64,000 bases of DNA from a virus (IMGVR_UViG_3300033553_000338:62001-126000); one strand, 5' to 3'; counted from the first letter of the stretch, positions 32,725 to 41,326 are shown. Program-made: numbers and translations. Notes: a model not told the origin generated them from the letters alone.

Positions 32725-32796
32725 AGGTCTTTAGCTCAGTTGGAAGAGCGTTAGGTTCACCCCTAAAGGTCCCGGGTTCGAGTCCCGGAAGGCCCC
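32725..32796 (+). tRNA. tRNA (Val-type CAC suggested), six-nt anticodon loop
   Basis: Acceptor AGGTCTT/AAGGCCC (first pair A-C), D-arm GCTC-AGTTGGAA-GAGC, anticodon stem TTAGG/CCTAA perfect, loop TTCACC with six instead of seven bases, T-arm CCGGG/CCCGG around TTCGAGT. If base 37 is missing, the anticodon is CAC (Val). Alternatively a sequencing deletion. No CCA encoded. Confidence 0.7.
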
Positions 32797-32810
32797 CAAA
32801 TTTAGTAACA

Positions 32811-33026
32811 ATGTTCACAGATAAAGTAAAGACAATGACACTCTTATCAGTAATTGCAGTAATAGTTCTATACTTAACCGTCTTCTACAGTTTCATACTG
32901 CCTAAGATGATCTACAGTGAGTCTAATTTTATTGCATCAATGGGGAGTTTCCTATTCTTTACCAGTCTGATAGCACTCTTGATTTTAATTAACATTTTTA
33001 AATATTTTCTTTTTATTAATCCTTAA
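32811..33026 (+). CDS. Small membrane protein (71 aa, two TM)
   Basis: Two hydrophobic segments (about residues 11-30 SVIAVIVLYLTVFYSFILP and 44-66 GSFLFFTSLIALLILINIFKYF). No signal peptide cleavage site. Could be a holin-like or accessory membrane protein; starts 14 nt after the last tRNA of the first cluster and 12 nt before a lipoprotein gene. Function unknown. Confidence 0.6.
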   Translation: MFTDKVKTMTLLSVIAVIVLYLTVFYSFILPKMIYSESNFIASMGSFLFFTSLIALLILINIFKYFLFINP

Positions 33027-33038
33027 ATTTTATCAAAA

Positions 33039-33443
33039 ATGAAGAAGTACATTGTTGTTTTATTGCTAGTACTTAGCGCGTGTTTGATCCCGCAGATTGA
33101 CTGGGATCCTGGAGAAGGCTTGGATAAGCCTATTGTAGAAAATTGTATTGATTGCCCTGCCAGCATGGTTCAGGGGGTTACCGCGTATCAGATGATCCAC
33201 CAGGACATCAATCAGGTAGTGTATGCTCCTTTGGAGTATCAACCTTTGTCAGTGGAATCCACCGGTTTAAATCCAAAGCAAGCGACTCTACCAGAGAGTT
33301 TTCAGCGATTTCGACCCCAGAATAGTCTACAGGCGAAGTACCATCTATACAATACCATAAGCAAATTGAATCCCGAGTACATGGACCAGCATATTGATGC
33401 AACGGTCTTACGACACATTACAACTCAGGAATACCAGGTTTAG
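33039..33443 (+). CDS. Putative lipoprotein (134 aa)
   Basis: MKKYIVVLLLVLSACLIPQ is a type II signal peptide with lipobox LSAC and Cys at about position 15. The rest is soluble with two or three more cysteines (CIDCPA). Exported lipoproteins of phages are often superinfection-exclusion proteins or spanin-like lysis factors; the pairing with an upstream small membrane protein makes an outer/inner spanin-like pair possible. The strong terminator at 33471 closes this unit. Confidence 0.68.
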   Translation: MKKYIVVLLLVLSACLIPQIDWDPGEGLDKPIVENCIDCPASMVQGVTAYQMIHQDINQVVYAPLEYQPLSVESTGLNPKQATLPESFQRFRPQNSLQAKYHLYNTISKLNPEYMDQHIDATVLRHITTQEYQV

Positions 33444-33470
33444 CCTACAAAAGAAAGTACAATAAATAAT

Positions 33471-33503
33471 AAAAATCAGGTAGGGTTTTCTCTACCTGAT
33501 TTT
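33471..33503 (+). terminator. Strong rho-independent terminator before tRNA-like element 4
   Basis: AAAATCAGGTAG (33472-33483) pairs perfectly with CTACCTGATTTT (33492-33503) over 12 bp with an 8-nt loop. It lies 5 nt upstream of tRNA-like element 4, whose transcription therefore needs read-through or its own start. Confidence 0.85.
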
Positions 33504-33508
33504 CACAA

Positions 33509-33671
33509 GGGGATTAAGCTGTTGGACCAGCCCGGGGAGAATGTACCTGGAGAGTGTTTGTGGAGCGTGAAGCATATCCGAGGATTTAAGATAGCCTAAG
33601 GTAACACATAACGGTGTGTGAAATACAGAATCCTAAAAGTAGCCACTGAGGTTCGAGTCCTCAAATCCCCA
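33509..33671 (+). tRNA. tRNA-like element 4 with ~90-nt structured insert
   Basis: Acceptor GGGGATT/AATCCCC is perfect, T-arm TGAGG/CCTCA around TTCGAGT is perfect, D-stem GCTG-TTGGAC-CAGC is short but good. The middle (33530-33644) has no standard anticodon arm; it has AGGATT/AATCCT (33581-33586 and 33629-33634) enclosing ACACA/TGTGT (33604-33608 and 33615-33619). It shares TACCTGGAG (33544-33552) with element 3 (32424-32432). Same architecture as elements 1-3, 0.8 kb away. Confidence 0.62.
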
Positions 33672-33713
33672 CAATAATTCAGTATTTAAAATCAATCTAT
33701 TAAATAAATACTC

Positions 33714-34469
33714 ATGGAAAATCAAATTACTTTAGAATTCCCAGAAAGCACTCACTTCTTAGGCAGGAATGGAATCTCAAAATGTTCCGGCCTATGCCTA
33801 CAAAAGGCAGAGGCTGGAAAGTACCTGGCTATTTTTCCGATTAATTTAAAAAATCTCACGGGAAGCTCTCGTGTGGATATCCCTGAATCAAGTATCTCTG
33901 AATTGAAAGTTGCCTTACACAGGCTGTATCCTGAAATTTCAAATAAACCAGTCCTACCCATTAAGATCTCCCCAGAAAAACTTGAGGAGATGATCAAGCA
34001 AAATCAAGAAGAGCTTCAGAATGAGGGCATTGAGACCCCTGAGTATGACCACAGTTATTTTTGTGAAACTTGCGAAAGTACCTCTGGGGCATGTCATCCT
34101 GTAACTGGGATGTGCTTTATTTGTGGTGCAGATGATTGGGCTCCAGTTACCAGTCCTCCTGAGGTATTGGAATTACATCCTAGTCCACCAGGGCAGGAAA
34201 AAGTTGAGGGGACAATTAAGTGTGCTATTGCTGATCTCGAAGGCATCATGCCAGTACATGACCCTGATGGAGACCGTACTCACCCAGGATGGGGGACTTT
34301 GGCTGACTTGAAGAGGGTCCTTGCCAATCTTACCGGGGACTTCAAGGAACTATTCCAGGAGCTTGAAGATGTCGAATGCGATCATGATAAGATTGCTGAA
34401 GACTTCTATCACTTCAAACCTGGGACTCCCCGCGCAGAAATACACACCTGGATTTGCTCGCCACTTTAA
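33714..34469 (+). CDS. Hypothetical protein with Cys-rich zinc-ribbon-like region
   Basis: 251 aa, MENQITLEFPESTHFLG. A Cys-rich motif CETCESTSGACHPVTGMCFICG (about residues 118-140) looks like a zinc ribbon. Elsewhere acidic and Pro-rich. No known family. Confidence 0.6.
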   Translation: MENQITLEFPESTHFLGRNGISKCSGLCLQKAEAGKYLAIFPINLKNLTGSSRVDIPESSISELKVALHRLYPEISNKPVLPIKISPEKLEEMIKQNQEELQNEGIETPEYDHSYFCETCESTSGACHPVTGMCFICGADDWAPVTSPPEVLELHPSPPGQEKVEGTIKCAIADLEGIMPVHDPDGDRTHPGWGTLADLKRVLANLTGDFKELFQELEDVECDHDKIAEDFYHFKPGTPRAEIHTWICSPL

Positions 34470-34479
34470 ATCAATCAAA

Positions 34480-34908
34480 ATGGAAAAATACCTATTAATT
34501 ACACTTTCTTGTCAAGAGGGGGAAAGAGCCTACACCCAGTATTGTCCCGTCATAACTATGGAAACTGACTTTAGAAAGGTAGCTGAGCAGCATGCCTCAA
34601 CTTTCTGGGGAGAAAGTGGGGTAGAGGAAAACGGCTATTGGTGGTTCTTTGGTGAGACTACAGTTTGTGTTGTGGACGTAATTGAAATCACCAAATCAGA
34701 GTATGAGATCTTCACAACGGTAAAATCCGGACGGTCCAAGCTAGGAAATGCATTGGATGTGTTAATTGAAGCCAGAAGCCTGTTTGAAGAATGGATGCCC
34801 GAGGATGAGACCTCCGCTGCAGAGTTCCAGGCAATCATAGAGAAGATCAATGTTTTAGAAACATCCCTTCCTAAGTATACAGAAATAGACTTTGGTGAAG
34901 ATGAGTAA
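34480..34908 (+). CDS. Hypothetical protein (142 aa)
   Basis: ATG at 34480 (MEKYLLITLSCQEGERAYT) preceded by AATCAATCAAA. Trp-rich middle (GYWWFFGETTV), acidic C-terminus. Overlaps the PAPS-reductase-like gene start by 8 nt. Unassigned. Confidence 0.58.
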   Translation: MEKYLLITLSCQEGERAYTQYCPVITMETDFRKVAEQHASTFWGESGVEENGYWWFFGETTVCVVDVIEITKSEYEIFTTVKSGRSKLGNALDVLIEARSLFEEWMPEDETSAAEFQAIIEKINVLETSLPKYTEIDFGEDE

Positions 34909-35785
34909 ACTAACAGTACTCAGCTACGGAGCCGGTCAGGATAGTACTGCTATCCTGTACAAAATGATCTACGATAGGGAATTTCGGAATAAGTATGTCC
35001 CGGAAGATCTGATTGTCGTGATGGCCGAGACCGGAAATGAGCATCCAGAAACTGAGGATCATGTTGAATTTACACGAGGTCTTTGTAAAACGAATAACAT
35101 CCCTTTCTACCATCTGGGGTATAACTATACTCCGGACGGGTGGAAAGGAGGTTTGATAAAGTTCTATGAACGTACCTCAACAGTAGGATCCAAAGCCTTT
35201 CCCAAAACATGCACGGATAAGCTCAAAATACAGGCCATCTACAGCTTCCTTGAGCAGTATGTCCATAAGACCTATAAAACGGTTGCATTTGGACGGAAAC
35301 GTGCCCTGAAGGAGTTTGCTAACAAGTATGGGAAGATCGATGTATTGATTGGAATCGCAGCAGGGGAGGAGAAGCGGATAGCAGTTGATGGTAGCAGCCC
35401 AAATAAGTGGATGAATCTTGCTATTCGCAGGATCTACCCATTGGTTGACCTGGGTATGGACCGGGGGGCTTGTCAGAAATACATGTCTATGATAGGCATG
35501 CCAATTCCAATCCCATCAAACTGTATCCTCTGCCCATTTATGAGCAAACAGGAACTGTTGTACCTATCGTTAGCTTACCCGGAATGGTATCTGAAATGGG
35601 TAGACCTGGAGCAAACAAAGATCGATGCCAATAAACACATGGGAGCTAAGAATCTGGGAGTATGGGGTAAGAAATTACTACCTGAGATCCTGAAAGAAGC
35701 CCAGGAAAAGTTTGCTGATATGAGCTTTGAGGATCTGAAAGAGTATAAGATGTCCCATGGACATTGTGTTATGTCAAAGTATTAA
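34901..35785 (+). CDS. PP-loop ATPase / PAPS reductase-like protein (second copy)
   Basis: 294 aa from MSKLTVLSYGAGQDSTAIL; the ATG at 34901 is preferred over a TTG 9 nt upstream. SYGAGQDST is the PP-loop (usually SGGxDS; G-Q replaces G-K). A C-terminal NCILCPFMSKQE matches the Cys-x2-Cys end of the paralog at 26491 (SCMFCIFGS). AGNEHPETEDH near residue 48 is close to the substrate site. The two proteins are paralogs with probable roles in sulfur or nucleoside chemistry, for example DNA phosphorothioation (DndC-like) or tRNA thiolation, not distinguishable here. Confidence 0.75.
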   Translation: MSKLTVLSYGAGQDSTAILYKMIYDREFRNKYVPEDLIVVMAETGNEHPETEDHVEFTRGLCKTNNIPFYHLGYNYTPDGWKGGLIKFYERTSTVGSKAFPKTCTDKLKIQAIYSFLEQYVHKTYKTVAFGRKRALKEFANKYGKIDVLIGIAAGEEKRIAVDGSSPNKWMNLAIRRIYPLVDLGMDRGACQKYMSMIGMPIPIPSNCILCPFMSKQELLYLSLAYPEWYLKWVDLEQTKIDANKHMGAKNLGVWGKKLLPEILKEAQEKFADMSFEDLKEYKMSHGHCVMSKY

Positions 35786-35798
35786 CAATTAGAATATT

Positions 35799-36308
35799 AT
35801 GAACGAATTTACACTTGAAGAGCTGTATGCTGCCATTGCACAATTTATGGGGTATTACCAGCCAGAGGAATTTTCTGAAAATAGACTATTCTCATTCCAG
35901 GTTTACTTCTCAAAAGCGGAATGTCAGGAAGATTTCCCGGATGAGGTTATAAAGACCTATTACGGGAATGATATCGAGGAATTTACCTTTATGGACTCTC
36001 CCTGGGACAAGAAGTCATTAGATGATCTGCTCCCTTGCCTTACTAAATTGATGCAAGAGACAGCTAATGCTTCCGGGATTGGTGCGTCACATGATTTTTC
36101 AATTGGGGCCAGTTCAATGTACCCACCCGGAGTTATTATATCCCGGGCAAGTGCCCGTAATGGTGCCCCAATTGCATTCTCTGTGAAGCCTGTAGACGGG
36201 GAAAATGCCTTCTACAATTCAGTTTTTGAATTATGTGCCGGTTTTGCCTTATCCAAGGTAAGTCCCGATAGTTTTAAACCTTATTTAATAATCAAAAAAG
36301 ATGACTGA
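35799..36308 (+). CDS. Hypothetical protein (169 aa)
   Basis: MNEFTLEELYAAIAQFMGYY, then acidic alpha/beta. Next gene overlaps its stop (36301). No motif. Confidence 0.58.
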   Translation: MNEFTLEELYAAIAQFMGYYQPEEFSENRLFSFQVYFSKAECQEDFPDEVIKTYYGNDIEEFTFMDSPWDKKSLDDLLPCLTKLMQETANASGIGASHDFSIGASSMYPPGVIISRASARNGAPIAFSVKPVDGENAFYNSVFELCAGFALSKVSPDSFKPYLIIKKDD

Positions 36309-36618
36309 GAAAAAATACAGAAACGAAAAAGGTAAGGAAAGCTACATAGGATCCTACCAGTTTGATGACTTTCTGGTTTCCAATACTAAGGAGCATGGTC
36401 ACTGGGCTTTTAGAAAAGCTTTAGAGAGTCCCGGAGAGAAAGTCTTCATTGAATTTGAGGATACTCCGCGCAACAGTGGTAATTGGTATGCCGGATACAT
36501 CAAATTTGACCCTGACACAAAGATTATGACTATGTGGGGAAATGTGCCGATAAAGTGCCCATCATCTTGCCAACATCATCGTGGATCAATCTGTCCGGTG
36601 TGTGGCCTAAACGGATAA
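36301..36618 (+). CDS. Small zinc-finger-like protein (105 aa)
   Basis: MTEKKYRNEKGKESYIGSY; the last 20 residues (CPSSCQHHRGSICPVCG) contain five Cys/His-rich positions typical of a small zinc ribbon. Overlaps the 35799 gene by 8 nt. Unassigned. Confidence 0.58.
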   Translation: MTEKKYRNEKGKESYIGSYQFDDFLVSNTKEHGHWAFRKALESPGEKVFIEFEDTPRNSGNWYAGYIKFDPDTKIMTMWGNVPIKCPSSCQHHRGSICPVCGLNG

Positions 36619-36621
36619 ACT

Positions 36622-36822
36622 ATGAAATTACGAGATTACATTAAATCGCTGGAAAATTTTGCAAGTAAGCACCCCGGATCCCTGGATCTCCAAGTAGTAA
36701 CCAGCTCGGATGATGAGGGAAACAACTTCAACCCTGTAATTTGTGGTCCCAGTAATGGGCTGTTGGAAGGGAATGACTTTAGCACGAATACTACCAGGTT
36801 CAACGCAGTTTGCGTGAACTAA
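36622..36822 (+). CDS. Small hypothetical protein (66 aa)
   Basis: MKLRDYIKSLENFASKHPGSL, then LQVVTSSDDEGNNFNPV, similar in layout to the 60-aa gene at 28453. Followed by a 26-bp repeat element at 36836. Unassigned. Confidence 0.55.
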   Translation: MKLRDYIKSLENFASKHPGSLDLQVVTSSDDEGNNFNPVICGPSNGLLEGNDFSTNTTRFNAVCVN

Positions 36823-36835
36823 ACCTACTGAAACC

Positions 36836-37130
36836 AACACCGGCCACAGGTCGAGTATAGAAGACGCATTAACTATACGCACTGTTAATTTTAAACTAAA
36901 ATATTATGAAAATCAAATTGATTTATGTGACGACAAAACAAGTTTCTGATTTCATTAATAGGGAAACTGAACGATTGAAAATTAACAAAGGCGAATTATT
37001 AAAAGAGGTTAAATATGTATTGTTGGACTTAAAGCAGTACCCTAACGATAATCGTAATCAGATAAAATACTACACAAGAATTTACAAAGCACTTAATCGT
37101 GCATAACACCGGCCACAGGCCGAGTATAGA
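36836..37130 (+). repeat. 26-bp direct repeat flanking the 66-aa gene
   Basis: AACACCGGCCACAGG[T/C]CGAGTATAGA at 36836-36861 and 37105-37130, one mismatch. Each copy can form a small CGGCC-ACA-GGCCG hairpin (37110-37122) without a T tract. They bracket the gene at 36906-37106. Possible regulatory hairpin, recombination scar or cassette boundary. Confidence 0.75.
36906..37106 (+). CDS. Small hypothetical protein (66 aa)
   Basis: MKIKLIYVTTKQVSDFINRE, basic and helical (RNQIKYYTRIYKALNRA). It lies between two copies of a 26-bp repeat. Possible DNA-binding protein; not recognised. Confidence 0.55.
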   Translation: MKIKLIYVTTKQVSDFINRETERLKINKGELLKEVKYVLLDLKQYPNDNRNQIKYYTRIYKALNRA

Positions 37131-37159
37131 GATATTGTTACACATTTAATTATATACCT

Positions 37160-39424
37160 ATGATTTTAAAAGACACCATCCTCCGTGAAGTATCGGGGGA
37201 TATCACCAACACAGTTACAGAGAGTAAAATCAACGCCTCTAAATTCTCAAAGTTATTTGGGATCCTGTCAGGTATGTATGCAGACATCAAGGGGGCAATC
37301 ATTCAGGAGTATGTTTCAAATGCCTGGGATGCCCATAAAGCTAAGGGCAACATGGAAGATCCTATTCTGATCACTTTTGATCTGGAGGATGACATGACTG
37401 AAACGTACTCCCTCACCATTACAGACATGGGAATTGGCATGTCAGATGAGACCATGAACAAGGTGTACTTCAACTACCTGGAAACTACCAAGGAGGATTC
37501 AAATGAGTTCATTGGAGCTTTTGGATTGGGCTGCAAGTGTGCCTTGGCCTATACGGAATCTTTCGAGATTACCACGACTCAGGATGGGGTGAAGAACCAT
37601 TACATTTTTTTCAAGAATGGGTTTGGTATCCCTTCGCATACCCGGGTTTACTCGGAGATCACCGATGAAGGTTCCGGAACATCCATTAAAATCCCTGTAA
37701 AGGGCGCTGATTACATGAGTTTTAAGAGTTTGCTGGAGACTAAGCTGTACTTCTTCCCGAATGTGGTTCTTGAGTCCAATTTCTATACGCCCAGTGTAAA
37801 ATTACCTGTATTTATGGGAAAGAACTTCATGTTCTCGCCAGACTACGTTAAAAGGCCCTATCAGTATAAGAATCACTCTTCTCCGGGTTGCGTAGTTGTA
37901 GGAAATGTAGCTTATCCACGTTTCCCAGGTGACAACATCCACATGGAGATTGCGGTCAAGCTTGCTATTGGGGATGTGACGCTGACTCCTTCACGGGAAA
38001 GCATTGAGGATTCCACGGAAAACCGGGAAATCATCAATACCCGGATTAAGGAGGCCTATGCAGAAATACTGGGACTTAAAAATGCTACGATCCAGGATGC
38101 TTCTACATTTACGGAGTTGGTAGAAATGTACAGAACGATAAGTTTTAGTCAACTTGAATTTAAAGATGTTGTAGGTAATGTAACGTATCTTTTATCAATG
38201 CGGGATGTAAGTAATGGGGTTAAAAGGCCCACCCTTATTGGGGGAGATTCGCGTATTAAGTTTGAGGAACTTGCAGGACGGTATCGGGAATTGCTAAGGC
38301 CTGTACCTCGGGTAATTAACAGTGAAACCCTCCGGGTTAAGAATGCTGACTCCTGTTTAGGCATAAATTCTTGTTTAAGTAACGTTGAACGAACTTACCT
38401 GGTAGATTCTGAAGACTGTGTTGAGGAGATTCCTTTAATCAAGCGAAAATACTTATGTAGAAATGCCTATAATGACATTATGTTTATTACACCGTGTCAT
38501 TACGATTATTTTCTGAAAGGGGAAGTTGGGGGGATAATGAGCATTGCCCAGAAAGCCAGAGTGTTCAAGCCCTACATAGACTACATAAAGGCAGCGTATG
38601 AAGTCAAGCACCTTGATGAGGTGATGGTACCTGAAAAATTTGAGAAGGCTGTCATTGAGGAGGAGATCGAGGACAAGGAAGCACGGGCTGCAAAGTCCCG
38701 AGAACTGAGGAAGGCACGAAAATTCGTGGCCTATAAAGTAGTTAATTGGAATGGCTCTCGGAATAACTACACTACCTTGAGATTATCTGCGGATGAACTG
38801 GTAAGAGAAAATAGGGGAAGAAGGGTTATCTACATCTGTGAAGATGAAAAGTCACAGGGGTTATTGGATGCGTATCAGATAAGCTATTCTATTCCAAGCA
38901 GCTGGCGTAATAAATACGACTTTATCTTTCTTGCAGCTCCCTCCAAACTCTTCCAAAAGGATATCGAAGGACTGGATCACGTAATGTCTATTCAGGAGTT
39001 CTATAACTCCAGATTCGTTCCTCTGAAAGGGTGGGCCAAAAATTATTACTACAGTCAGATTGAGTTTCATAGTGTATCCTACAACTTTAGGAACATCATT
39101 GGCACTCAGTATGATGCATTTGATGCATTGAAGCCAAAGGAGCCAAATTTAAGGCACCCTGATAGTAACTACATCATTAATGCTATGATTAGGGCTGAGT
39201 ATAAGATGGAGGATTTCTATGATCTGAAAGCGTATGACGAAGCTTTCGCTCAAATATCCAAGGTGATTGACAACCTTTGGAGTGTAGCTTCAGTGTTAGG
39301 GGTAGGATCTTTTAACTATCAGAGCTCAAAGGGGATTTACTTAATTGCAAAGCTCCTTATCCGTTTAGGAATTCGAATTGACAATAAACTATACACATTT
39401 TACAACGAAGAAAGGTTTAAATAA
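37160..39424 (+). CDS. rIIA: rIIA-like protein (GHKL ATPase domain)
   Basis: 754 aa. The N-terminal part has the GHKL (histidine-kinase/Hsp90/MutL) ATP-binding pattern: VSNAWDAH with the catalytic-site Asn (about residue 53), ITDMGIGMS (about 90-98), and GAFGLGCKCAL (about 118-128). This domain order and the tight link to an rIIB-like gene downstream match T4 rIIA, a membrane-associated protein that controls lysis and superinfection exclusion. Its stop overlaps the rIIB start by one base (TAATG), so the two are translationally coupled. Apart from the ATPase domain the similarity cannot be judged without search. Confidence 0.78.
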   Translation: MILKDTILREVSGDITNTVTESKINASKFSKLFGILSGMYADIKGAIIQEYVSNAWDAHKAKGNMEDPILITFDLEDDMTETYSLTITDMGIGMSDETMNKVYFNYLETTKEDSNEFIGAFGLGCKCALAYTESFEITTTQDGVKNHYIFFKNGFGIPSHTRVYSEITDEGSGTSIKIPVKGADYMSFKSLLETKLYFFPNVVLESNFYTPSVKLPVFMGKNFMFSPDYVKRPYQYKNHSSPGCVVVGNVAYPRFPGDNIHMEIAVKLAIGDVTLTPSRESIEDSTENREIINTRIKEAYAEILGLKNATIQDASTFTELVEMYRTISFSQLEFKDVVGNVTYLLSMRDVSNGVKRPTLIGGDSRIKFEELAGRYRELLRPVPRVINSETLRVKNADSCLGINSCLSNVERTYLVDSEDCVEEIPLIKRKYLCRNAYNDIMFITPCHYDYFLKGEVGGIMSIAQKARVFKPYIDYIKAAYEVKHLDEVMVPEKFEKAVIEEEIEDKEARAAKSRELRKARKFVAYKVVNWNGSRNNYTTLRLSADELVRENRGRRVIYICEDEKSQGLLDAYQISYSIPSSWRNKYDFIFLAAPSKLFQKDIEGLDHVMSIQEFYNSRFVPLKGWAKNYYYSQIEFHSVSYNFRNIIGTQYDAFDALKPKEPNLRHPDSNYIINAMIRAEYKMEDFYDLKAYDEAFAQISKVIDNLWSVASVLGVGSFNYQSSKGIYLIAKLLIRLGIRIDNKLYTFYNEERFK

Positions 39425-40659
39425 TGAAAGTATCATTAGTACGTATTGGAAGTAACGCCATTGTCTCTTTGGACAAAAAGAGTGTTACCTTACCGATTTC
39501 CAGTGAACTATTTTATAAGGTTCTGGAGGATAAGGTAAGAGAGTATCAACGTGATCTGGATAAGATCCTAAACGTTGGCAGTATTTCAAGATTCCTGGAC
39601 AAGGTATTCCCGGATCGGGTTTCAGAACGGGTTGCGAAAGCATCTTCCCTGATGGTCAATTACCTGGTGGAGCCGGATGTAATCCTGAAAGCTGCCAATG
39701 CACAGATCCTGAAAAATTACTCAAGTGATTTCATAGTGGACTCTTCGGATAATGTGTATTACAAAAATCTTCAAGAGCCATTCCCAAAGATTTTGGTGGA
39801 TACATTGGTCGGTGTGGCTTCAGGAGATGACACTGCTTACACCATTGAGTCTCTGGTGATGTTCTGGCAAGTTCTGTCCCTGAACCCCGATAAACATATC
39901 CGGAATGGACTGTTTACCTGGCTTCTGGATAATGGATTTAGTATTACCCACGAAGGGAACATCATCTCTTACAGGGATGTAGATGAGAAATCTGCTGATG
40001 AAAATCCATTACATCAATTTCTGTTTGAGTACTTCTTAAATGCAAAGCGATGGAAAAAAAATCCAAAAAAATGCCTGATCTACAAAAAACCCGATGAAAG
40101 TTATTACTTTCGCGACATCTCCAAGCCCTCAAACAGGTATAAAAGTTTTGAGCTGTTAGGCACACTGGAGGAATTGTATGAAAAAGCCATTAAGGAATCC
40201 AAAACAATTTACACAGATCAGCGAACTGGATCCATGGATATTCTGATTGGTTCACCAGTGAAGATGAAACGTTCTAATTGTGACAACAACCAGGATAATT
40301 CGTGTTCTGCCGGCTTACACCAGAAGAGCCATAAGTACACTTACAGCTTTGGGGAAATCACGCTGACTTGTTTGGTAAGTCCTTTTCATGTTGTCGCTAT
40401 CCCTATTGGGGAGCCTCAGAAGTTTAGATGTTGCCAGTACCTCCCAGTGGGCCTGACCAAAAAGATAAATGGTTCAGTTGTTCCATTCAAGTCAGGTACC
40501 TTTGAGATCAGCTACAATGGGATTGAGGATATCCAAGAGGAGCTGGAGCATGCAAAAGCTTTAGGAGTAATCTCAGAAGAGCATACCAAAGAGTCTGCCA
40601 TTTCTGTACTGAATCAATACCGGGAGTACATCAAACGTTCTTCTATCGAAGTTCAGTAA
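39424..40659 (+). CDS. rIIB: rIIB-like protein
   Basis: 411 aa. A CSAGLHQKSHKYT segment (about residues 297-309) followed by CLVSPFHVVAIPIGEPQKFRCCQYLPV matches the C-terminal signature of T4 rIIB (C-GLH, then VVSIP, then CRYEV). The N-terminal part is helical. Coupled to rIIA by overlapping stop/start. The rII pair is typically required under lambda-lysogen-like exclusion conditions; here the partner suppressors are not known. Two CCs (FRCCQY) suggest metal binding. Confidence 0.75.
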   Translation: MKVSLVRIGSNAIVSLDKKSVTLPISSELFYKVLEDKVREYQRDLDKILNVGSISRFLDKVFPDRVSERVAKASSLMVNYLVEPDVILKAANAQILKNYSSDFIVDSSDNVYYKNLQEPFPKILVDTLVGVASGDDTAYTIESLVMFWQVLSLNPDKHIRNGLFTWLLDNGFSITHEGNIISYRDVDEKSADENPLHQFLFEYFLNAKRWKKNPKKCLIYKKPDESYYFRDISKPSNRYKSFELLGTLEELYEKAIKESKTIYTDQRTGSMDILIGSPVKMKRSNCDNNQDNSCSAGLHQKSHKYTYSFGEITLTCLVSPFHVVAIPIGEPQKFRCCQYLPVGLTKKINGSVVPFKSGTFEISYNGIEDIQEELEHAKALGVISEEHTKESAISVLNQYREYIKRSSIEVQ

Positions 40660-40670
40660 TTCGTATAATA
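40660..40670 (+). promoter_or_regulatory. TTCGTATAATA motif
   Basis: Directly after the rIIB stop, 59 nt before the next start. Family of TTCGTATAA elements. Confidence 0.4.
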
Positions 40671-40728
40671 AAACTGTATCAGCTAATCTTAACATGGATT
40701 GGCTGGTACTTTAAACACTAAAATACCG

Positions 40729-41079
40729 ATGAGTAGTAAAGAGAAAAATTCAAAAGAGGATATTATCAAGGGTAATGTTCAGATGGGCAGGTACCTGACG
40801 GGAGGGACTGGGTTATTCTGGTTACCTCAGTTCACAGAATCTTCAGGCAATGACCAATTCCTGCCCTATGAATTGAAATTCCATGAGGACATCCGGTGGA
40901 TCTGGGCCGTACTGACCAAAGCATCGAATGAGGGGGTTTCTTTCCAGATCCAGAAGCACTTCTGTAAGCTGGATAGACCAGGATTTACAGTCATCTCTCG
41001 GGATGATACGAGTACTGTATTGGCCATGTGGTCCGCTTTAAAGGATTACCTGGCTTATATTGAAGTTAATAATAGATAA
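40729..41079 (+). CDS. Hypothetical protein (116 aa)
   Basis: ATG at 40729 (MSSKEKNSKEDIIKGN) preferred over an upstream in-frame start. Contains Trp-rich FHEDIRWIWAVLTKASNEGV. Start of a run of small genes (40729-41936) before the ligase. Unassigned. Confidence 0.58.
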   Translation: MSSKEKNSKEDIIKGNVQMGRYLTGGTGLFWLPQFTESSGNDQFLPYELKFHEDIRWIWAVLTKASNEGVSFQIQKHFCKLDRPGFTVISRDDTSTVLAMWSALKDYLAYIEVNNR

Positions 41080-41089
41080 AATCAAATAT

Positions 41090-41326
41090 ATGCCTAACCC
41101 AGTAACAGACCTTCCGCTGCTTAAAAGAATGGAAGCAGACGGCCACATTGAACTCCATGCTCATACCGGAAAGAAAGTAGAAACCCTTTACGGTGCCAAG
41201 ATCACTTGTTGGTACATTCAAGGCATCAAAGATGGAGGCTGGCGATTTACGTATAATCGTAAATCATACGAAGAAAAATATGTAGATGGGAGCTTTTACC
41301 CATATCTAGTTGAATCTAAAAATTAA
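41090..41326 (+). CDS. Hypothetical protein (78 aa)
   Basis: ATG at 41090 (MPNPVTDLPLLKRMEADG), Trp-Gly rich (CWYIQGIKDGGWRFTYNRK). Unassigned. Confidence 0.55.
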   Translation: MPNPVTDLPLLKRMEADGHIELHAHTGKKVETLYGAKITCWYIQGIKDGGWRFTYNRKSYEEKYVDGSFYPYLVESKN

